Part shown: positions 1 to 5,768 of the stretch, one piece after another
Layout of the letters: every line of letters starts with the position of its first letter
How positions within the stretch are numbered: the first letter of the stretch is position 1
Origin: an uncultured Selenomonadaceae bacterium
GTDB taxonomy: Bacteria > Bacillota > Negativicutes > Selenomonadales > Selenomonadaceae
Direction: 5' to 3'
Length of the DNA stretch: 12,976 nucleotides
NCBI GenBank assembly: GCA_905236255.1
Contig: CAJOPK010000089.1
Location: forward strand, 1-12,976
The notes under the pieces: model-generated
What the model was told of the DNA's origin: nothing
The model's database searches: none
Seen by the model: the letters and a program-made list of their open reading frames with translations, nothing else
Program-made: the position numbers and the translations under genes

Positions 1-96
1 AAAGTTTATAACGAATTTTTGGAAAACCGGGTTAAGGAATTGCAAAATAAAATTTCAGCTTTGGAAAATGCCGGCACCGGTGAACAAAACAAATAA
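1..96 (+). CDS. C-terminal fragment of an unidentified coiled-coil protein
   Basis: An open frame enters from the left edge and ends at a TAA at 94-96, giving the last 31 residues of a protein. The fragment has a heptad-like pattern (ENRVKELQNKISALEN), which suggests a C-terminal coiled coil, followed by a short polar tail. Frame, composition and codon choice resemble the following genes, so this is very probably the real end of a gene rather than chance. The fragment is too short to name a family. The 92-nt gap to the next gene, which holds its own promoter candidate, suggests it is not necessarily co-transcribed with the genes downstream. No convincing terminator is seen after its stop. Confidence 0.6.
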   Translation, partial: KVYNEFLENRVKELQNKISALENAGTGEQNK

Positions 97-124
97 TTTG
101 AAATGATTCCGGCAAAGTCTTTCT

Positions 125-153
125 GCAGGAAAAATTCATACTCTGAAGAATAA
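125..153 (+). promoter_or_regulatory. candidate SigH-type promoter for the 183-aa gene and comEC
   Basis: The stretch matches the Bacillus sigma-H consensus (RnAGGAwWW, 11-12 nt, RnnGAATww) at every defined position. The -35 element is GCAGGAAAA at 125-133, an 11-nt spacer follows, and the -10 element is GAAGAATAA at 145-153. Transcription would begin near 160 and leave a leader of about 30 nt before the ATG at 189. No good sigma-A promoter is visible in the same gap. The consensus is recalled from the B. subtilis literature. The sigH gene itself lies in this window, converging on comEC. The match is by eye and untested. Confidence 0.55.
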
Positions 154-188
154 ACTTTCAAAAGATTTTTTGAAGGGAGCGGTTTCAG

Positions 189-740
189 ATGGCAATAAGC
201 AAGCAACCGGAAAGCACCGGTTCCGGCTCAACCGACATGAAGCTGACAAAATTTAGAGCGATGGTTCAGGATGCGGACAGATTTTTGTCCGGGCGCACGG
301 GCAGCGGCTTTATGTTCGGCAGCGGAAAATACAAGACTTATCAGGTAAGTCAATTCAAGCGTTACAATTCGGATATGTTCACTTCAATTTTGGAAAGCAC
401 TTTCAATCCGGGAAAAACCGGCCCGCTTGAAGTTGTCGATGAACAGGGCTTGATTCAACTTTATCGCGATGTTAAAGCGAAATCCGGCGAAAAAGGTTTG
501 AACGAATTTTACCGGCTGATTTTCTGGCTTCTCTTCAGCGCGGCGGTCAACGACGAAATTTATAACAACGAATTGACCAACATTATAGATCTTGCCTACT
601 GTCTGGGATTCAATGAAGATATGACGCGGGATTGGTGCAAAGCCGTTGCTTACATCATAAGCGGAAACAAATTCGGCGAAAACGTAAATCTTCAACTTTC
701 GACGGCGGCCGGAAAATCTTTCTTCCTGCATCAGGCTTAA
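189..740 (+). CDS. hypothetical protein, possibly TerB-like helical, upstream of comEC
   Basis: This is a 183-residue protein that I do not recognise with confidence. The ATG at 189 is preceded by a GAAGGGAG ribosome binding site ending about 9 nt upstream, which supports this start over the internal Met17. The first 20 residues are Ser/Thr/Gly-rich and probably disordered. Residues about 20-75 hold a glycine/aromatic patch (RTGSGFMFGSGKYKTYQ). Residues about 105-160 are predicted helical, with an acidic turn NDEIYNNE followed by IIDLAYCLGF. That spacing recalls TerB/DjlA-type helical domains, but the resemblance is weak. There is no signal peptide, and the hydrophobic stretch LIFWLLFSAAV is too short to be a convincing membrane span, so a cytoplasmic location is likely. 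It ends 29 nt before comEC, suggesting co-transcription from the SigH-like promoter. Confidence 0.8.
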   Translation: MAISKQPESTGSGSTDMKLTKFRAMVQDADRFLSGRTGSGFMFGSGKYKTYQVSQFKRYNSDMFTSILESTFNPGKTGPLEVVDEQGLIQLYRDVKAKSGEKGLNEFYRLIFWLLFSAAVNDEIYNNELTNIIDLAYCLGFNEDMTRDWCKAVAYIISGNKFGENVNLQLSTAAGKSFFLHQA

Positions 741-769
741 GAGTTTGAACGCGTAAGTTATTTCGGATC

Positions 770-3094
770 ATGAAAATATCAAATCGGCTGTTGAACGTAA
801 TTTTATTTTCGACGGCGGCGGGGATTTTGGCGGCGGATCGTTTCGGATTTTCCGCCAAAATTTTAATTTTGGGAATTGTCGCAATCGTTGCGGCGGCAAT
901 AATTTTTACTTGGCGGCAAAAAAAATTTGAATTTCGGCAAATGGTTTTGCCGGCGTTGTTTTTTGTTTTGGGCGCGGCGAGATTTTTTGCGGCGGACACT
1001 TTACCGGAAAATGACATTTCAAATTTTGCCGGTCAAAATATTTTTGTTTCCGGAGAATTGCGGGACGCGCCGCAAATTAAAATTTTGCCGAACGATTTGC
1101 AACAACTTCGACTTATAATAAACGTCAAAGAAATAAAAAGCGACGGGGAAAAAATTCCGGCGACCGGCGCAATTATTTTGACTTCTTATCAAAAACCCGG
1201 CGAACCTTTGATTTTTTCCGGGAAAATCGGCGATAAAATTTCTGCCTCCGGGAATTTAAAACTTCCGACGAATTATAAGAATCCCGGTCAAATTGATACC
1301 GTCACCCGCCTGAAAGCCGACGGAATAACGGCAAGAATGTCTGCCGGGAAAAACGGGATTGAAGTCGAACATTTGCCCGGAAATCTTTGGACAAAATTTT
1401 TGCGTTTCGTGAACGATATTCGGGATCATTACAAAAATTCAATGACCGGAGTAATGTCTAATGAGGACGCGGCGGCAATTTTCGCGATGCTTTTCGGCGG
1501 ATATGAAGGAATAAACCCGGAACTTGTAACGGAATTTCAAACAACCGGGATTGTTCACATTTTATCGGTCAGCGGCTCTCACATGAGTTTATTGGCGGCG
1601 GCAACGGCTTACATTTGTCTGCTTTTGAAAATATCGAAGGGAAAAACTTTCGCGCTCGGATTTTTGGTAATTTTTACTTACACATTTTTAAGCGGACTTC
1701 AGCCTCAAGTCATACGCTCGGCAATAATGGGACTTTTAATATTTGCCGCAACCGCTTTAAATGTTGAATCAATGAGCCGGCGACTTTTGACTTTGACGGC
1801 TTTGACAATGTTGCTTTTGTTTCAACCGCTGTTGTTGTTCGATATAAGTTTTCAGCTCAGTTTTGCGGCAACGGCGGGATTGATTTACCTTACGCCGGAT
1901 TTGAGATTGTCAATGCACCGCCTTCCGAAAATTTTTTCTTATCCGGCATCAATGACACTCGGCGCGCAAATTGCAAGTCTGCCGATAATAATTTGGTATT
2001 TCAATCAGGTTTCGCTGAGTTCGATTTTATCAAATGTTTTGGTTTTGCCGATTTTGGAGCTTGTGATAATCGGCGGGCTTTTGGGGGGAATTGTTGCGGC
2101 AATAATCCCCTTTGCCGGAAAAATAATTTTTGTTGCGGAATCTTTGATTTTCGGGGCGGGTGCCGAATTAAATCGACTTTTGGCAAATTTGCCGGCAAGC
2201 TCGGTGCAAGTTCCGACTTTGGGACTTGCCGCCGGGATAATTTATTATATTGCCTTAATTTTTCGCCGCCCGGAAATTTTGATTGTGCTTTTAATTTTTT
2301 CGGCGATAAATTTTTTCAAGCCGTCCGGAAATGTCGAAGTAAATTTTGTTGACGTGGGGCAGGGAGATTGTGCGGTTGTTTTGACTCCTCACAAAAAATG
2401 TCTGATATTTGATACCGGCGGCGTTCGCGAAAAAGTTTTTGATGTGGGGGATCGGGTTGTCGTACCTTATCTGAAACATGAAAACGTCCGGGAAGTTGAC
2501 ACAATTTTTTTGACTCACGTTCATGAAGATCATTCCGGCGGGGCGGGGGCAATAATAAAAGAAATGCCGGTCCGCGAAATTGTCACGGCCGGTGAGCCGA
2601 AATCGGAATATGCGGCGGTTTTCGGGATAAGCGAAAAATTTTTGAACAATCTGCACACCGGCAAGACCGGAGAAATTTTTAAAATTGACGGCGTTGAAGT
2701 TCAAATTTTATATGCGCCGAATGTCGGAACCGGAAACGAAATTTCAAATGTTTACCGGGTGAAATATGGCGAAATAACTTTTTTGATAACCGGCGATCTT
2801 GTCAAAGAAATTGAAACGGATATGTTGAACAAAAAAATTGATGTCAAAAGTACGGTTTTGAAAGTCGGTCATCACGGGAGCGATACGAGTTCCGGAGAAG
2901 AATTTTTGAAGGCGGTAAATCCGAAATGTGCGGTAATTTGTGTGGGAGCCGGCAACAATTTCGGGCATCCCCGTCAGGAAGTTTTGGAGAGATTGAAGAA
3001 AACCGATGCAAAACTTTATCGAACGGATATTGACGGACTTGTAAAATTTCGCACGAACGGAAAGAATTTGACCGTCGAAACTTTCGACAAATGA
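770..3094 (+). CDS. comEC: ComEC/Rec2-family DNA uptake channel
   Basis: This 774-residue inner-membrane protein of natural transformation carries single-stranded DNA into the cytoplasm. All three expected parts are present. An N-terminal membrane and DUF4131-like region covers about residues 1-200. The polytopic Competence domain covers about 225-495 and contains LSVSGSHM at 265-272. A C-terminal metallo-beta-lactamase-like domain starts near 520. The last carries VDVGQGDC (527-534), the metal motif HVHEDH (583-588), ITGD (673-676) and GHHGSDTS (700-707), so the putative nuclease domain looks intact. Length matches the family. The start is fixed by an in-frame stop upstream, but the ribosome binding site before it is weak, so translation may be coupled to the upstream gene, whose stop lies 29 nt away. 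It is followed by a strong terminator and faces sigH. The role in this organism is inferred from the family. Confidence 0.95.
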   Translation: MKISNRLLNVILFSTAAGILAADRFGFSAKILILGIVAIVAAAIIFTWRQKKFEFRQMVLPALFFVLGAARFFAADTLPENDISNFAGQNIFVSGELRDAPQIKILPNDLQQLRLIINVKEIKSDGEKIPATGAIILTSYQKPGEPLIFSGKIGDKISASGNLKLPTNYKNPGQIDTVTRLKADGITARMSAGKNGIEVEHLPGNLWTKFLRFVNDIRDHYKNSMTGVMSNEDAAAIFAMLFGGYEGINPELVTEFQTTGIVHILSVSGSHMSLLAAATAYICLLLKISKGKTFALGFLVIFTYTFLSGLQPQVIRSAIMGLLIFAATALNVESMSRRLLTLTALTMLLLFQPLLLFDISFQLSFAATAGLIYLTPDLRLSMHRLPKIFSYPASMTLGAQIASLPIIIWYFNQVSLSSILSNVLVLPILELVIIGGLLGGIVAAIIPFAGKIIFVAESLIFGAGAELNRLLANLPASSVQVPTLGLAAGIIYYIALIFRRPEILIVLLIFSAINFFKPSGNVEVNFVDVGQGDCAVVLTPHKKCLIFDTGGVREKVFDVGDRVVVPYLKHENVREVDTIFLTHVHEDHSGGAGAIIKEMPVREIVTAGEPKSEYAAVFGISEKFLNNLHTGKTGEIFKIDGVEVQILYAPNVGTGNEISNVYRVKYGEITFLITGDLVKEIETDMLNKKIDVKSTVLKVGHHGSDTSSGEEFLKAVNPKCAVICVGAGNNFGHPRQEVLERLKKTDAKLYRTDIDGLVKFRTNGKNLTVETFDK

Positions 3095-3104
3095 GAATTT
3101 CCGA

Positions 3105-3138
3105 AATTAAAAAGCACTCTTTCAAGTGCTTTTTAATT
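3105..3138. terminator. bidirectional rho-independent terminator between comEC and sigH
   Basis: A perfect 14-bp inverted repeat (3105-3118 paired with 3125-3138) encloses a 6-nt loop CTTTCA. The stem core is AAGCACT/AGTGCTT, flanked by A residues on one side and T residues on the other, so it can terminate transcription from both strands. It lies 10 nt after the comEC stop. The sigH stop codon (3133-3135) is inside the right arm, so the terminator overlaps the end of that gene. Confidence 0.9.
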
Positions 3139-3891
3139 CCCGTCTTTTAATCTCTCTTCTCGCGGTTTTAACCGCCGATCCAAAGTTGCAAGTCCCCTGT
3201 AAACCGTGCCTATGTCTATTGATTCGCCGCGTCCGGCGACATATCTTTCCAGTTTACGCTTTACTCTTTGAAGTGCATTGTCTATTGATTTTACGTGACG
3301 ATTCAACCCGTCTGCAATTTCCTGATAAGATTTTCCGTCAAGATATGCCATCAAGACTTGCCATTCCAAGTCGCTCAAAATCTCCTCCATTTTCTTTTCT
3401 ATCGCCAAAAATTCCTCGCGACTTATCACAAGTTCTTCCGGATCCGTAACCTTTACGCCGGACAAAACGTCCAAAAGAGTACGATCGGAATCTTCGTCGT
3501 AAATCGGTTTGTTCAGCGAAATATAAGAATTGAGCGGAATATGTTTTTGTCTGGTTGCCGTCTTAATTGCGGTGATGATCTGCCTTGTGACGCAGAGTTC
3601 GGCAAAAGCATGAAAAGAAGAAAGTTTGTCGCTTTTAAAATCCCGGACGGCTTTATAAAAACCGATCATGCCTTCCTGAATTATATCCTCACGATCCGCG
3701 CCAATCAAAAAATAAGACCGTGCCTTCGCCCGGACAAAACTTCTGTATCTCTGAATTAAATATTCCATCGCCGCATCGTTAAAATTTTCCTTTATTTCCA
3801 CGATAAGCTCTTCATCGGTCAAATCCTCATATTTTGCGTAATCGACGAAACTTTCATCTGCCGGCGGCGTATTTTTATTTTCGGTACTCAT
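3133..3891 (-). CDS. sigH: RNA polymerase sigma-H factor (SigH/Spo0H)
   Basis: This sigma-70 family factor directs RNA polymerase to stationary-phase, competence and, in spore formers, early sporulation promoters. Residues 52-86 (RAKARSYFLIGADREDIIQEG and following) and 104-131 (RQIITAIKTATRQKHIPLNS and following) are almost the same as B. subtilis SigH as I recall it. So is the region-4 helix-turn-helix near 186-212 (SYQEIADGLNRHVKSIDNAL). The open frame could start 19 codons earlier. The ATG at 3889-3891 is chosen because GGAGGA lies 6 nt before it and a sigma-A promoter sits inside the would-be extension. The product is then 252 residues, about 35 longer than the Bacillus protein, mainly through a basic C-terminal tail after KLERYV and a slightly longer N terminus. 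It has its own promoter and is transcribed towards comEC. Confidence 0.93.
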   Translation of the reverse strand: MSTENKNTPPADESFVDYAKYEDLTDEELIVEIKENFNDAAMEYLIQRYRSFVRAKARSYFLIGADREDIIQEGMIGFYKAVRDFKSDKLSSFHAFAELCVTRQIITAIKTATRQKHIPLNSYISLNKPIYDEDSDRTLLDVLSGVKVTDPEELVISREEFLAIEKKMEEILSDLEWQVLMAYLDGKSYQEIADGLNRHVKSIDNALQRVKRKLERYVAGRGESIDIGTVYRGLATLDRRLKPREERLKDGN

Positions 3892-3897
3892 TTTGAT

Positions 3898-3903
3898 TCC
3901 TCC
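3898..3903 (-). promoter_or_regulatory. ribosome binding site that fixes the sigH start
   Basis: GGAGGA on the minus strand is 6 nt upstream of the ATG at 3891. No comparable site precedes the longer frame's ATG at 3948, so this decides the start. Confidence 0.85.
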
Positions 3904-3915
3904 GTCAACACGGCA

Positions 3916-3944
3916 ATTATACTCCGGGAAAGGGGGCAAGTCAA
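3916..3944 (-). promoter_or_regulatory. sigma-A promoter of sigH
   Basis: Read on the minus strand, TTGACT (3939-3944) and TATAAT (3916-3921) are separated by exactly 17 nt, a near-consensus housekeeping promoter. Transcription would start near 3909, giving a leader of about 18 nt that contains just the GGAGGA site. The promoter therefore supports the 252-residue SigH and makes sigH transcription independent of the genes upstream. Confidence 0.82.
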
Positions 3945-4001
3945 TCACAAAAGAATTTTGATTCGTTTACTCCGGCTTTAACCGAATTGCAAAAAAAATT
4001 T

Positions 4002-4802
4002 TTATTCCTTAAAATAAATTCGTGCGGCATTGTCCCGGAAAACTTTTGAATATTCGCTTTCCGGTACGATTGCCTTCACGAAATTTATATAATCTCCCAA
4101 ATTTGCAAGCGGCCAATCCGTACCGAACATTATTTTTTCAAATCGATCCGTATAATCCAACCAATCGCGCAGTTGATGAATCAAAGCCGCAGTTCTCTTT
4201 ACGGGAATTTCGCCGGGTTGCTTTCCTTCCATCATGCCGCTCAAATCCGTCGCAACATTCGGATTTTTTCTTACAACCGCAGCCGCCTCTTCAAAATGAG
4301 GACAACCGAAATGACACATCACAAATTGAACTTCACGAAATTTTACCGCCGCCTCGTCCATTGTGAAGGGATGAGAATATTTCAAAAGTGCGGTATTCGT
4401 CGCGGTCATTCCCATATGAACGGCAACCGGCTTTTCATATTTCTTTGCAAGTTTGTACAACGGCGAAAGTGAATCGTCGTAAATGTAAAAATGTTGATAG
4501 CCCGGATAAAGTTTTATTCCGACACATTCGCGCCGTTTCAAATGTTCTTCGATAAGCGGGAGTTTTTCCGAAAATTTTTCCGGAACCGAATCAAGTCCCA
4601 CGCAATAACTCAAAAATTCCGGGAAATTGCAATCTTCAAGTTTTACGGAATTTCCCATGACAATCCCGCGCACAATTCCCAATTCCGAATAACAATTCCG
4701 CAAATTTTCGGCATTGTTCTCATGCCCGGCTTGAATTGCGATCTCGTCAAAATAATCAAATTTTGCAAAATGCAGATGAGCGTCAATAATTTTTAAATTC
4801 AT
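4002..4802 (-). CDS. amidohydrolase-family (COG2159-like) metal-dependent hydrolase
   Basis: This 266-residue TIM-barrel hydrolase belongs to the amidohydrolase_2 group, which includes decarboxylases and lactone or amide hydrolases. The metal ligands expected of the superfamily are present: DAHLH at 7-11 (His9, His11), VHMG with His129, CHFG with His164, and FGTDWP with Asp229. GIKLYPGY near 95-102 is typical of the group. No signal peptide is visible, so it is cytoplasmic. The start has a GGAG 11 nt upstream. It follows nif3 by about 80 nt and probably has its own promoter. The substrate cannot be predicted. Nothing in the neighbourhood (NIF3 protein, SigH) indicates a pathway. Confidence 0.85.
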   Translation of the reverse strand: MNLKIIDAHLHFAKFDYFDEIAIQAGHENNAENLRNCYSELGIVRGIVMGNSVKLEDCNFPEFLSYCVGLDSVPEKFSEKLPLIEEHLKRRECVGIKLYPGYQHFYIYDDSLSPLYKLAKKYEKPVAVHMGMTATNTALLKYSHPFTMDEAAVKFREVQFVMCHFGCPHFEEAAAVVRKNPNVATDLSGMMEGKQPGEIPVKRTAALIHQLRDWLDYTDRFEKIMFGTDWPLANLGDYINFVKAIVPESEYSKVFRDNAARIYFKE

Positions 4803-4833
4803 TTTATATCAATCTCCGTAAACAAATTTATTC

Positions 4834-4871
4834 TTCTCCCGAGAATTATACTACTTTTTTCAACTTGCAAA
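4834..4871 (-). promoter_or_regulatory. possible promoter and dyad upstream of the amidohydrolase
   Basis: A perfect TATAAT lies at 4845-4850 on the minus strand. The -35 region is poor: the best candidate is TTTGCA at 4866-4871 with a short 15-nt spacer. Immediately downstream of the -10 is a small dyad, TTCTC-GG-GAGAA (4834-4845), at the place where an operator or the transcription start would be. The promoter is plausible because the gap to nif3 is about 80 nt. Confidence 0.4.
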
Positions 4872-4883
4872 TTTTATTTTGCG

Positions 4884-5675
4884 TTAAATTACTTTGAAAA
4901 TGTCCGTCGAAATTTTATCCTCAAAAATCTCAACATCATAATTCAATCTTGCACATTCGGATTTAATCGTTTCGGCAAGTACATGAACGATTGGAAATTC
5001 GGTATAAAAATGCCCGGCATCGACCACATGAATTTTATTTTCTTCCGCGGATTGTGCCTCATGATATTTCAAATCTCCGGTAACAAACGCATCCGCCCCG
5101 AAAAATTTTGCTTTGCTTATAATGTCACTGCCGGCACCCCCGCAAAGACCGACTTTTTTTATTTTGAAATCTCCGGCGTTCACAAGTCTGACGTAATCGG
5201 CATTTAGAACTTTTTTGACATGAGCGGCAAATTCTTCCGCAGTCATCGGGTTTTCAAGTTTTCCGATCCTTCCGAGAGAAAATTCTTCGTCGCCGAACAT
5301 TTTTATTTCGGTCAAGCCGATTTTTTCCGCCAAAACATCATTGACCCCGCCGGACGCGCTGTCCAAATTTGTATGGGCGGCAAAAACCGAAATGTCATTT
5401 TTGATAAGTTTTGCAAAGCGTTTTCCCTGCGGCAGATCCGTCCGGATTTTTTTCAATCCGTGAAAAATCGGCGGATGATGCGAAACAATCATTTGTGCGC
5501 CGAGTTCGACGGCTTGATTTACCGTTTTGTCGGTAACGTCAAGGCAGACAAAAATTTTTTCGACTTTGCCGGAAAAATCCCCCAAAATAAGTCCGGGATT
5601 GTCCCATTCTTCCGCAAGTTTTTTCGGAGCAATTTCGTCAACAATTCCCGCAATTTTTTGAACGGTACAACTCAT
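4884..5675 (-). CDS. NIF3/YbgI/YqfO-family dinuclear metal-binding protein
   Basis: This 263-residue protein has the full NIF3 signature set: EEWDNPGL (22-29), VSHHPP (64-69, metal ligands His66 and His67), AHTNLDSASGG (100-110, Asp105), GGAGSD (179-184), TGDLKYHEA (199-207) and GHFYTE (221-226). Family members form toroidal hexamers with a di-metal centre. They are often labelled GTP cyclohydrolase 1 type 2, although the physiological role is unsettled. The length matches the short E. coli YbgI form and lacks the PII-like insertion of the about 370-residue Bacillus YqfO. The start is supported by AAGGGG ending 7 nt upstream. The usual Firmicutes partners (rpoD, trmK) are absent here. The gene begins just after the tolC terminator, with no space for a promoter in between. 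Confidence 0.9.
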   Translation of the reverse strand: MSCTVQKIAGIVDEIAPKKLAEEWDNPGLILGDFSGKVEKIFVCLDVTDKTVNQAVELGAQMIVSHHPPIFHGLKKIRTDLPQGKRFAKLIKNDISVFAAHTNLDSASGGVNDVLAEKIGLTEIKMFGDEEFSLGRIGKLENPMTAEEFAAHVKKVLNADYVRLVNAGDFKIKKVGLCGGAGSDIISKAKFFGADAFVTGDLKYHEAQSAEENKIHVVDAGHFYTEFPIVHVLAETIKSECARLNYDVEIFEDKISTDIFKVI

Positions 5676-5698
5676 TTTTTATCCCCTTCCAAAAATTA

Positions 5699-5734
5699 AA
5701 AGCAATTTGTGAATCGGTTTTCTCAAATTGCTTT
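5699..5734 (-). terminator. hairpin terminator after tolC, in the leader of nif3
   Basis: An 11-bp perfect stem (5699-5709 with 5724-5734, AAAGCAATTTG and its complement) has a 14-nt loop. On the minus strand it is followed by the interrupted T run TTTTAATTTTT. This fits a rho-independent terminator for the mlaF-mlaD-tolC unit. The long loop and AT-rich stem make it weaker than the comEC/sigH terminator. The nif3 ribosome binding site begins 8 nt after the stem. Confidence 0.68.
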
Positions 5735-5768
5735 ATGTTATCAATTTTACAAATTTCAATTTTCAAAT

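Noticed and set aside
97..188. A sigma-A promoter before the 183-aa gene, using TAAACT at 151-156 as -10
   Set aside because: The hexamer 17 nt upstream (GGAAAA) is not a -35. The same stretch fits the SigH consensus far better.
1993..2704. Several open frames of 65-137 codons on both strands within comEC
   Set aside because: All lie inside the intact comEC frame, have atypical composition and lack ribosome binding sites. They are shadows.
3892..3948. Nineteen-residue N-terminal extension of SigH from the ATG at 3948
   Set aside because: A near-perfect sigma-A promoter occupies this stretch and the only good ribosome binding site serves the ATG at 3891.
3949..4001. Possible terminator after the amidohydrolase (ATTCG/CGAAT arms)
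   Set aside because: The stem is only 5 bp with a large loop and has no T run after it.
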